Shown here in pieces: positions 1-5,585 of a DNA stretch of 6,878 bases; the stretch's first letter is position 1; every line of letters begins with the position of its first letter. The translations under genes were made by a program, and so were the position numbers. The notes beneath the pieces were generated by a model. It searched no databases, was not told the DNA's origin, and saw only the letters and a program-made list of their open reading frames with translations. This DNA is from an uncultured Acidimicrobiaceae bacterium (lineage in GTDB: Bacteria; Actinomycetota; Acidimicrobiia; Acidimicrobiales; Microtrichaceae), in contig CALMLJ010000580.1 in the NCBI GenBank assembly GCA_937868025.1, positions 1-6,878 on the forward strand, read 5' to 3'.

Positions 1-1798
1 CGTCGGTCACGTCGGTGCCGCCGGCAACCGACCGCTCGGCCTCGACCGCACTGAGGTCGATGACCACGGCGCCGGTCGACAGGGTCGTCACCTCGGCCGA
101 GGGTGCGTCGTCCTCGTCGTCGTCGTCCTCATCGTCGTCCTCGTCGAAGTCGTCATCGTCGTCGACCGCCGACCGGTCGGCTCGAAGGCGGGCGAACAAC
201 TCCTCGACCTCGGCGGACCGGGGCTCCTCGGCCGGCTCGACCACGGGGGTGGCGTCGACGAGCGCCTCGATACCGACTGGTGACGGCCCGCCCTCGTTGG
301 AACTCACCAGTCGGAGCCGGCCCCGCTGGGGAATCTCGGCGTCGTCGCCGTCCTCGATGTCATCATCGTCATCGTCGTCATCGTCATCGTCGTCGTCATC
401 GTCGAAGTCGTCATCGTCGAAGTCGTCGTCGTCGTCATCGTCGTCGGTCTCGACCGTGCCCTCGGCGTGCATGTCCACCACGTCGAACCCGGCCGGCACG
501 GACTCGAGGACGAGGACGTCTGCCACCTCGTCGGCGGCACCCACATCGTCATCGTCGTCATCAGCAGCATCGAGCGCGATGTCGATCATGGCCGCTGCCT
601 CGCCGTCAGCGGGCTCGTCCTCGTCGTCGTCCTCGTCCAGCTCGTCGTCGTCCAGCTCGTCGATCAGTTCGTCGGACTCCACCTCGCCGACCGGTTCGAC
701 CGGCGGTTCGCCGGGTTGAGCATCGCCGGTCTCCGCCGGGACCTCGAGCGGTCGATCGATCGGATCGACGGCCCCGTCGATCAGTTCGTCGGTGTCGGCG
801 CCGCGGTCGATCAGCGTGTCGAGCTCGAGGACCGCTGCGTCCAGATCCTCGTCCACGGACCGGGCCGCGGCATCGGCCGCCGCCCGTGCCGACGGCAACG
901 ACTCGACCAGCTCGTCGGTGGCCTCGTCGAGGGCCTCGCGAGCGGTCGCGAACGCTTCGATGAGCCGCTCCCGACCGGCCCGGAGCGCCTCGAGCTGCTG
1001 GCGGGAGTTGTGTCGGCGCTCGGCCAGGTCGCGGATCATCCGCTCCCGGGCCTCCTTGGCCTCTCGAATCATCTCCCGGCCGCGCTCTCGAGCGGATTCG
1101 AGCTCGGCCTCGGCGTCCGCGACCGCCTGCTCGGCCGTCGCCGCTGCCTCGCGATCGGCGTCCGCCCGTCGCTGGGCGGCATACGCCTCGGCCTCGGCGC
1201 GAGCTGCCTCCGCTTCGCCACGGATGCGAACCGCTTCGAGCTGGGCCTCGGTGGTCCGTTCGTCGAGGATCAGCGCAGCTTCCTCACGAATCGACGCTGC
1301 CTCTGCCGCCGCGTCGGAACGTGTCGCCTCGGCCTCAGCGCGCGACGCGGCGAGCAGGGCGTCGGCGTCGGCCCGAGCGCTCGCCGTCAGCTCCTCTGCC
1401 TCTCGTGCCGCGGCCTCCCGCAACTCGGCTGCATCCCGGGTGAGCCGGTTGGCCCGATCGTGAGCATCCCGAACCACCCGACCGGCGTTCTCCTCGGCCT
1501 TGGCGCGGATCTCGTCGCTCGCCTCGCGAGCGGTGTCGATGATGCGCACCGTCTCCGCGCCGAGGGCCCGACTGATCGCTGCGGGATCCAGCGACTCCAC
1601 ATCGGGGACCCTGGTCGCAGCGTCCTCGAGCTGGGCGCGGAGGTCGGCCTCGGTCGCCCGCAACCGCTTGATCTCCTCGGTCAGCTTGGTGAGGTGGACG
1701 CGCACTTCGGTGGGGTCGAACCCCTTGCGGGCCTTGGAGAACTCCCGACTCGCTGCGTCGTCCGGGTCGAACGGGGGCGCGTCGCCTGAGAGACTCAT
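1..1798 (-). CDS. DivIVA-motif coiled-coil protein with poly-Asp C-terminal region (partial, C-terminus off the left edge)
   Basis: The frame is open from ATG at 1798 to the left edge (599 codons, no stop), so the C-terminus is missing. Residues 20-36 read FSKARKGFDPTEVRVHL, which matches the DivIVA N-terminal signature (F..ar.Gfdp.EV..hL). This motif starts the coiled coil that targets DivIVA/Wag31 proteins to curved membrane at poles and septa. From about residue 38 to 325 the protein is almost pure Ala/Glu/Arg/Asp heptad-like sequence, predicted long coiled coil. From about 330 it becomes acidic and disordered, with Asp/Glu tracts near 376-396, 412-418, 452-480 and 546-564. A -10-like TAGCAT lies 8 nt before the ATG with no Shine-Dalgarno, which supports this start as leaderless. 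Known of the family: cytoplasmic polar or septal scaffolds. Inferred here: a scaffold in division or envelope growth. It is much longer than classical DivIVA (about 160-270 aa), so it may be a distinct paralogue. Large alternative frames on the other strand are composition shadows. Confidence 0.85.
   Translation of the reverse strand, partial: MSLSGDAPPFDPDDAASREFSKARKGFDPTEVRVHLTKLTEEIKRLRATEADLRAQLEDAATRVPDVESLDPAAISRALGAETVRIIDTAREASDEIRAKAEENAGRVVRDAHDRANRLTRDAAELREAAAREAEELTASARADADALLAASRAEAEATRSDAAAEAASIREEAALILDERTTEAQLEAVRIRGEAEAARAEAEAYAAQRRADADREAAATAEQAVADAEAELESARERGREMIREAKEARERMIRDLAERRHNSRQQLEALRAGRERLIEAFATAREALDEATDELVESLPSARAAADAAARSVDEDLDAAVLELDTLIDRGADTDELIDGAVDPIDRPLEVPAETGDAQPGEPPVEPVGEVESDELIDELDDDELDEDDDEDEPADGEAAAMIDIALDAADDDDDDVGAADEVADVLVLESVPAGFDVVDMHAEGTVETDDDDDDDDFDDDDFDDDDDDDDDDDDDDDIEDGDDAEIPQRGRLRLVSSNEGGPSPVGIEALVDATPVVEPAEEPRSAEVEELFARLRADRSAVDDDDDFDEDDDEDDDDEDDAPSAEVTTLSTGAVVIDLSAVEAERSVAGGTDVTD
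107..163 (-). repeat. Second Asp/Glu tract, GAC/GAG/GAT run
   Basis: This stretch encodes residues 546-564 of the DivIVA-like protein: 19 codons of Asp and Glu broken by a single Phe, in the context DDDDDFDEDDD. It repeats the arrangement of the tract at 359-445, where Phe sits inside an Asp run, so the Phe may be a recurrent element rather than noise. Confidence 0.85.
359..445 (-). repeat. Poly-Asp tract, GAC/GAT codon run
   Basis: This stretch encodes residues 452-480 of the DivIVA-like protein as D8-F-D4-F-D15: 27 Asp and two evenly spaced Phe in 29 codons. At DNA level it is a near-microsatellite of GAC and GAT triplets, read on the plus strand as tcg/tca repeats. The mixing of GAC and GAT makes it an imperfect trinucleotide repeat, and it could still vary in length by slippage. 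Confidence 0.9.
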
Positions 1799-1806
1799 GA
1801 CTCGGG

Positions 1807-1812
1807 ATGCTA
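1807..1812 (-). promoter_or_regulatory. -10-like TAGCAT for the DivIVA-like gene, leaderless start
   Basis: TAGCAT on the minus strand fits TANNNT and ends 8 nt before the ATG at 1798. No Shine-Dalgarno sequence is present. This places the predicted transcript start at or next to the A of the ATG. The -35 region falls inside the palindrome at 1829-1848 and has no recognisable -35 consensus. Confidence 0.55.
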
Positions 1813-1828
1813 CGACCGATCCGGCGCC

Positions 1829-1848
1829 TCGGGGGGTATACCCCCCGA
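1829..1848. promoter_or_regulatory. Perfect 20-bp palindrome with G6/C6 arms and TATA centre
   Basis: TCGGGGGGTATACCCCCCGA is its own reverse complement. It lies in the 76-bp gap between the protease stop (1875) and the DivIVA-like start (1798). If the downstream gene is leaderless, the palindrome is centred at -40.5, over the -35 region. It could be a dimeric regulator site. G/C runs bordered by TATA recall CsoR/RcnR/FrmR-type operators, but that is only a resemblance. It could equally be an RNA hairpin (8-bp stem, TATA loop) ending protease transcription, although no T-run follows on the minus strand. Confidence 0.5.
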
Positions 1849-1874
1849 CGCCCCCGCACTGCTGGACCGAACCC

Positions 1875-2909
1875 TCAATCGGCCCCGAGACCCGTTGGAT
1901 CGAGCACCTTCAACGCGTCCTCGACGGTCGCCACCGGCTCCAGGCGGATGTCGTCGCCGGCCAGGCGTTTCAACCACTTCACGTCCTTCGGACTGGTGGC
2001 TGCGGGGTAGAGGAAGAGCGTCGCGCCGGCCTCCTTGGCCCCCACCACCTTCTGGCCGATCCCCCCGATGGGGCCGACCGTACCGTCGGGCGCGATGGTG
2101 CCGGTCACGGCGACCTTCTTGCCGTCGGTCAGGTCACCCGGGGTGAGCCGATCGATCACCCCGAGTGTCCAGGCGAGACCGGCGGACGGTCCGATGACCG
2201 AGCCGGAATCGAGCTCGATGTCGAAGTGGAAGTCGACGTCCTCGTCGGCGGTCGACGGCACGACACCGAGGTAGCCGTGGCTCTCGTCATCGGGATTGCG
2301 TCCGAGCTCCACGGTCACGTCCGACGTCGTCCCGTCACGGCGCACCGCCAGCTGGACCGTCGCACCGACCGGCTTGTCGGCAAGCAGCGGGCGCAGGTCG
2401 CCGACGACGGTGACGGGCGATCCGTCGACCGCCGTGATGACGTCGCCGGCGCGCAACTGGGCGGCCGCGGGATAGTCCTTGCCGACCTCGTTGATGAAGG
2501 CACCCGTGCCGGTGATGGTGAGGGGCAGGTCGAGTACACGGAACGCCACTTCGATCGACGTCAGCTTCGAACGGTCCATCTGCTGTTGTTCCGCGCGTCG
2601 CTCGGCGTCCCGGTCCCCGGTCGGGGTCGCCACCTTCTCCGGGAGCGTGTCGATCGCCTCGTCGAGCCATGCCTGCAACAAGAGGTACGGGGTCGCCCGC
2701 CGCTCGGACACCGTTGTGAAGAAGATCTCGCCCTTCGACTCGTAGGCGGGATGGCCCGAGACCGACACGCGGGACTGCGTGGCTCGAACCACACCAGGCC
2801 CGTCGACGTAGTACGGCAGCGGAACGACGAAGGCCGCGATGGCGACCACGATGGCCACCATCGCCACGAACCACGGCCACACCCGCCCACGCGACCGTGC
2901 CGATAGCAT
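1875..2909 (-). CDS. Membrane-anchored PDZ and Lon-like (S16) serine protease, YlbL/DdcP family
   Basis: The product is 344 aa from ATG at 2909. Residues 12-31 form an N-terminal membrane anchor followed by LPYYVDGPG, as in YlbL proteins. A PDZ domain spans about 128-203 (LRAGDVITAVDG), and a Lon proteolytic domain spans about 225-320. The S16 Ser-Lys dyad is visible: S242 in GPSAGL and K287 in GGIGQKVVGAKEAGA. No AAA+ ATPase domain is present. The topology suggests an extracytoplasmic protease. Known of the family: Bacillus YlbL (DdcP) degrades the SOS division inhibitor YneA during checkpoint recovery. A similar role here is inference. It lies 76 bp upstream of the DivIVA-like gene on the same strand and may be co-transcribed with it. 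Start choice: an in-frame ATG at 2996 would add 29 Ser/Asp-rich residues and overlap the divergent gene by 78 bp. That alternative has a weak GAGAGAG 8 nt upstream and a TATCGT hexamer at 3036-3041, so it is not excluded. Confidence 0.88.
   Translation of the reverse strand: MLSARSRGRVWPWFVAMVAIVVAIAAFVVPLPYYVDGPGVVRATQSRVSVSGHPAYESKGEIFFTTVSERRATPYLLLQAWLDEAIDTLPEKVATPTGDRDAERRAEQQQMDRSKLTSIEVAFRVLDLPLTITGTGAFINEVGKDYPAAAQLRAGDVITAVDGSPVTVVGDLRPLLADKPVGATVQLAVRRDGTTSDVTVELGRNPDDESHGYLGVVPSTADEDVDFHFDIELDSGSVIGPSAGLAWTLGVIDRLTPGDLTDGKKVAVTGTIAPDGTVGPIGGIGQKVVGAKEAGATLFLYPAATSPKDVKWLKRLAGDDIRLEPVATVEDALKVLDPTGLGAD
2904..2909 (+). promoter_or_regulatory. -10-like TAGCAT for the rightward small membrane protein gene
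   Basis: TAGCAT ends 9 nt before the ATG at 2919. It is the same hexamer used at 1807-1812. Its reverse complement, ATGCTA, is the start codon and second codon of the divergent protease gene, so the element and that start codon physically coincide. No good Shine-Dalgarno precedes 2919. Confidence 0.45.
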
Positions 2910-2918
2910 GTCGGGGTC

Positions 2919-3278
2919 ATGGACCCCACGCTGCTCATCGGCATCGCGGTTGTCGCTCTCGGAACCGGAGTCGGAGCCTTGATGATGTTCGGACAACGCG
3001 CCAACTCTCTCGCCGAGGCCTCAGGGTCTCCGGGCACGATACCCGTCGCTCCCGCCACTTCCCCGTCCGAGCTGTCGGGGTCCTCAGCTCAGTACGAGAC
3101 TCCCGAAGAGCTGCGTCCCCCAGTCCCCCGCGGTCTGCGCTCGACCGACGTCCACATCCGTTGGTACCAGCGGCTTCGAGCCGGGCTCGGACTGCTGCTG
3201 ATCACCGTCGGCATCGGGATGGCGTTCGGCGCGGTCCTGGGTCTCGGCGCACTGGCCCTCAGCCTCTTCCTGGGCTGA
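2919..3278 (+). CDS. Small protein with two membrane segments, unknown function
   Basis: The product is 119 aa. Residues 4-24 form a hydrophobic Gly/Ala/Val/Leu segment and residues 89-117 form a second long one reaching the C-terminus. Between them is a Ser/Pro/Glu-rich linker (30-70) and a basic patch, RGLRSTDVHIRWYQRLRAG (71-89), just before the second helix. I do not recognise the family. The two well-placed hydrophobic segments, G/C-rich third positions and the strong hairpin 12 nt after the stop make it a credible gene. It is transcribed away from the Lon-like protease, with only 9 bases between the two ATGs, so its promoter must lie within the protease 5' end. The start is supported by TAGCAT at 2904-2909. 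A link with the membrane protease (substrate or partner) is possible but rests on adjacency alone. Confidence 0.7.
   Translation: MDPTLLIGIAVVALGTGVGALMMFGQRANSLAEASGSPGTIPVAPATSPSELSGSSAQYETPEELRPPVPRGLRSTDVHIRWYQRLRAGLGLLLITVGIGMAFGAVLGLGALALSLFLG
3036..3041 (-). promoter_or_regulatory. Possible -10 (TATCGT) for the Lon-like protease gene
   Basis: On the minus strand TATCGT fits TANNNT and is the nearest such hexamer upstream of the protease gene. A transcript starting about 7 nt downstream would have a leader of roughly 33 nt to the alternative ATG at 2996, or about 120 nt to the ATG at 2909. It lies inside the divergent coding region and has no clear -35 box, so the assignment is weak. 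Confidence 0.2.
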
Positions 3279-3289
3279 GCCCGGACGCG

Positions 3290-3321
3290 CCACAGCGCAC
3301 CGGCGGACCGGTGCGCTGTGG
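3290..3321 (+). terminator. Perfect 14-bp stem-loop terminator after the small membrane protein gene
   Basis: CCACAGCGCACCGG (3290-3303), loop CGGA, then its exact reverse complement (3308-3321), starting 12 nt after the stop codon. It is followed by TTGGAATCTGTT rather than a clean T-run, as is common in high-GC Gram-positives. The gap between convergent genes (3279-3420) otherwise holds no gene. Because the stem is symmetrical it could also act on leftward transcripts leaving the gene at 3421-3885. Confidence 0.75.
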
Positions 3322-3420
3322 TTGGAATCTGTTCCGGCGGGCGAGCGCGACCGACCTGCTGCGTGTCGCGTGGTTCGCATCGGCCGACCCGTTCAGGTGA
3401 CGGTCGACCGGTCGCTGGGC

Positions 3421-3885
3421 TCAGCGCCCGAACAGACCCCGGCGACCGCGGTCGTCCTCGGCGGGAGCGCCGGAGAACGAGTTGCCGTTGGGCACCGGAG
3501 CGCCGACGGGCGAGTCGATGTTCGACACGGGCGCACCCTGGGGAGCGGGCGGAGCGGCAGGGGCTTCGGCGGCCGGAGCGCCACCGAACGGCGACGCGGG
3601 AGCGGCGGCCGGAGCCGGAGCGGCGACCGGGGCCGCCGGAGCCGGAGCCGGAGCAGCGGCAACCGGGGCAGCGGCAGGGGCGTCGCCGGAGTTCAACATC
3701 GCCAGCTGGACACGGAAGTAGGGCTTGAACTCGAACTTCAGCTCCTCGAGCTTGAAGATGCGGGCGTTCAGGACGTTCTGCTCATTCCTGAGCTTCTCGA
3801 CGAAGCCGATCGACTCGTCAACCGTCTCGAACTGGTTGTAGCCCGGGTTTCCATCTGGGGTTTGAAAGATGACCATGTGTGACAC
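3421..3885 (-). CDS. Small conserved-looking protein with Ala/Pro-rich tail, unknown function
   Basis: The product is 154 aa from GTG at 3885 and has three parts. Residues 1-64 form a compact domain (SHMVIFQTPDGNPGYNQF..., FVEKLRNEQNV, LKFEFKPYFRV). Residues 69-115 are a low-complexity Ala/Pro linker. The C-terminus is Gly/Ser/Asn-rich and ends in basic RGRRGLFGR. I have a general impression of similar short actinobacterial proteins but cannot name a family or function. No signal peptide or membrane segment is visible, so it is probably cytoplasmic. The linker suggests the N-terminal domain and the basic tail bind different partners. The GTG start is preferred over ATG at 3876 because an AAGGAG lies exactly 8 nt upstream of the GTG but 17 nt from the ATG. 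It is transcribed divergently from the HEAT-repeat gene. Confidence 0.8.
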   Translation of the reverse strand: MSHMVIFQTPDGNPGYNQFETVDESIGFVEKLRNEQNVLNARIFKLEELKFEFKPYFRVQLAMLNSGDAPAAAPVAAAPAPAPAAPVAAPAPAAAPASPFGGAPAAEAPAAPPAPQGAPVSNIDSPVGAPVPNGNSFSGAPAEDDRGRRGLFGR

Positions 3886-3893
3886 GAGCGCGT

Positions 3894-3899
3894 CTCCTT
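3894..3899 (-). promoter_or_regulatory. Ribosome binding site AAGGAG fixing the GTG start at 3885
   Basis: AAGGAG on the minus strand is followed by an 8-nt spacer and GTG. It is the only strong Shine-Dalgarno sequence seen at a gene start in the window. It contrasts with the apparently leaderless neighbours and suggests efficient, leadered translation of this gene. Confidence 0.75.
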
Positions 3900-3923
3900 A
3901 AGCAGGCACGGGGAAGGCTCAGG

Positions 3924-3929
3924 AGTTTA
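3924..3929 (-). promoter_or_regulatory. -10-like TAAACT for the leftward gene at 3885
   Basis: TAAACT on the minus strand fits TANNNT. A start about 7 nt downstream gives a leader of roughly 30 nt that contains the AAGGAG at 3894-3899. It shares its TA step (3928-3929) with the rightward -10-like element at 3928-3933. No clear -35 box is visible. Confidence 0.4.
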
Positions 3930-3933
3930 GGCT
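3928..3933 (+). promoter_or_regulatory. -10-like TAGGCT for the HEAT-repeat gene, leaderless start
   Basis: TAGGCT ends 6 nt before the ATG at 3940, which fits a leaderless transcript. An AGGAG at 3921-3925 lies 14 nt from the ATG, too far for a good ribosome binding site, and overlaps the promoter instead. The element overlaps the divergent -10 at 3924-3929. Confidence 0.45.
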
Positions 3934-3939
3934 CGCGAC

Positions 3940-4557
3940 ATGGCCGCGCGTCCACAGAATCTTTCCAGAAGATCCGTGGTCATCGCGGGATGGTCGAATG
4001 ATGAGTCGGGGGCCCGGCAGCAGCTGGGCTCCGACGACGGGGCTGTGCGTGCTTCAGCGGTGTCAGCGCTGGCCCGAATGGGCGCTCTCAGTATCCCAGA
4101 CCTCCTCGCTGCGCTCGCGGATGGTGCTCCCGAGGTGCGCTGCCGCGCCCTGGGCGCGCTACCTGCCCGGTGGTCGGCCCGCGTCGCCGACGACGTCCAC
4201 CTGCTCGGCATGCTGCACGACGACGATGCCGTCGTGCTCGAGGTGGCGTGCTTCGTGGCCGGTGAGTGCGAGCCCTCCCCGCCCGGGGTGGTGGATCGGC
4301 TGATCGAGATCTGCACCGGACACGACGACCCACTGTGTCGTGAGAGCGCGGTGGCCGCACTCGGCTCGCTGGGCGATCCGCGGGCCGTCGGCGCCGTCCT
4401 GGCCGCCTGCCGCGACAAGGTCACGATTCGCCGACGGGCCGTGCTCGCCCTTGCCGCGTTCGAGGGTGACGAGGTCGACTCGATGCTGCGGTCCATGGCC
4501 GACGACGTCGACTGGCAAGTGCGTCAGGCGGCCGAGGAACTGCTCGCCATCGAGTGA
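3940..4557 (+). CDS. HEAT-repeat protein
   Basis: The product is 205 aa and is almost wholly built of short paired helices. Repeats begin near residues 33, 63, 96, 130, 162 and 192, with the recurrent pattern VR..A..AL...G....  (for example GAVRASAVSALARMG, PLCRESAVAALGSLGDPRAVGAVLAAC and TIRRRAVLALAAFEGDE). The conserved Asp-Pro turn and Arg are visible in several units. This is a HEAT / PBS-lyase-like alpha-solenoid. Such folds are protein-binding platforms, and the partner cannot be read from sequence. No signal peptide or membrane segment is seen, so it is probably cytoplasmic. The start is supported by TAGGCT 6 nt upstream. It is divergent from the gene at 3885 and convergent with mreB, with only 22 bp between the two stops. 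Bilin-lyase activity is not implied by the repeat type. Confidence 0.82.
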   Translation: MAARPQNLSRRSVVIAGWSNDESGARQQLGSDDGAVRASAVSALARMGALSIPDLLAALADGAPEVRCRALGALPARWSARVADDVHLLGMLHDDDAVVLEVACFVAGECEPSPPGVVDRLIEICTGHDDPLCRESAVAALGSLGDPRAVGAVLAACRDKVTIRRRAVLALAAFEGDEVDSMLRSMADDVDWQVRQAAEELLAIE

Positions 4558-4579
4558 CACCTGCGGCCGGCGGCCGGTC

Positions 4580-5584
4580 TCAGACCCGCGAATCCATGAA
4601 CATGACCTTGAGCGACTCGTAGCTCTCGATCACCCGGCCCGCACCGAGCACCACGGCTTCGAGGGGCTGGCGAACCATCTGCACCGCCACACCGGACGCG
4701 TTGGCGATACGGATGTCGAGGCCTTTGAGCAGCGCGCCACCGCCGACGAGATTGATGCCCTGGCTGATGAGGTCCTGCGCCAGCTCGGGCGGCGCCTCGC
4801 CCAGGCACGACAGCACCGAATCCACCATCGTCGACACCGGTTCGGCAATGGCCTCGCGGACCTCCTCGGGGGTCAGCACGACCGTTCGAGGCAACCCCGA
4901 CATGAGCTCGCGTCCACGGACCTCGGCGCACACCTCGTCGTCGGTCCGCTCGGCCGACCCGATCGTCATCTTGATCTCCTCGGCGGTCTGCTCACCGATG
5001 GCGATCCCGTACTCGCGGCGGATGTAGGTGATGATCGCAGCGTCGAGGTCGAACGATCCGACACGCACCGCTCGCAACGACACGATGCCGCCCAAGGAGA
5101 TGAGTGCCGTCTCCGCCGTGCCGCCGCCGACGTCGACGACCATGTTGGCGATCGGCTCGTTGATGGGGAGCCCCGCACCGATCGCTGCCGCCATCGGCTG
5201 CTCGAGGAGATGGGCGTCGGCGGCGCCGGCACGCTTCGTGGCCTCGATCACCGCCCGGCGCTCGACCGCAGTGATCGCCGACGGAACGCAGATCACCACA
5301 CGAGGCCGGTTGAACCGGTTGACGCCGACGCGCTTGAGCAGCAGCCGGATCATCTCCTGGGTCACCTCGAAGTCGGTGATGGCCCCCTTGCGGAGGGGAC
5401 GGACGGCGACGATGTAACTGGGTGTCCGGCCGATCATCTGCCAGGCGTCGCGACCCATGGCCAGGACTTCCTTGTTGCGACTGTTGAGCGCGATCACCGA
5501 CGGCTCGTTGAGCACGATGCCCTCACCGCGCGCGTAGACGAGCGTGTTGGCGGTGCCGAGGTCGATCGCGAGGTCGCGGGCCAC
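4580..5584 (-). CDS. mreB: Rod shape-determining protein MreB (actin homologue)
   Basis: The product is 334 aa from GTG at 5584, the normal MreB length. The actin-fold nucleotide motifs are intact: phosphate-1 DLGTANT (from residue 8), phosphate-2 DVGGGTAE (151-158) and the adenosine motif VGGGALLKGLD (280-290). The usual EEPMAAAIG motif reads LLEQPMAAAIG (126-136), with Gln129 where MreB and Hsp70 proteins normally have Glu. MreB polymerises under the membrane and directs peptidoglycan synthesis. This protein starts directly at the first beta strand (VARDLAIDLG), without the N-terminal amphipathic helix seen in E. coli MreB. The GTG start follows the stop of the 67-aa membrane protein by 1 nt, so translation is probably coupled, in a set headed by moaE. 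No mreC, mreD or rodA follows; the next gene is convergent. It may be one of several MreB paralogues in the genome. Confidence 0.95.
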   Translation of the reverse strand: MARDLAIDLGTANTLVYARGEGIVLNEPSVIALNSRNKEVLAMGRDAWQMIGRTPSYIVAVRPLRKGAITDFEVTQEMIRLLLKRVGVNRFNRPRVVICVPSAITAVERRAVIEATKRAGAADAHLLEQPMAAAIGAGLPINEPIANMVVDVGGGTAETALISLGGIVSLRAVRVGSFDLDAAIITYIRREYGIAIGEQTAEEIKMTIGSAERTDDEVCAEVRGRELMSGLPRTVVLTPEEVREAIAEPVSTMVDSVLSCLGEAPPELAQDLISQGINLVGGGALLKGLDIRIANASGVAVQMVRQPLEAVVLGAGRVIESYESLKVMFMDSRV

Positions 5585-5585
5585 G

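Noticed and set aside
107..445. Repeated tcg/tca blocks considered as a CRISPR-like or tandem non-coding array
   Set aside because: There are no unique spacers of constant length; the repeats are in-frame Asp codons within a coding sequence.
15..719. Open plus-strand frame rich in poly-Ser
   Set aside because: It is the antisense shadow of the Asp-rich part of the DivIVA-like gene; the minus frame has a DivIVA motif and promoter, and the plus frame has neither.
467..2906. Long open plus-strand frames (467-1789 and 1500-2906)
   Set aside because: High GC suppresses stop codons; they run antisense to the coiled-coil and protease genes and show no domain, start signal or sensible composition.
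3346..3370. CGCGAC ... GTCGCG inverted repeat as a terminator for the leftward gene
   Set aside because: A 6-bp stem with a 13-nt loop is expected by chance in such GC-rich DNA; the 3290-3321 hairpin is far stronger.
3318..3882. Plus-strand frame rich in Gly/Arg/Ser opposite the gene at 3421-3885
   Set aside because: Shadow of the Ala/Pro linker; it begins within or beside the terminator hairpin and lacks a ribosome binding site or promoter.
4558..4579. Possible bidirectional terminator between the HEAT gene and mreB
   Set aside because: Only a 5-bp GC stem (CGGCC/GGCCG, 3-nt loop) and no T-run; too weak to call.
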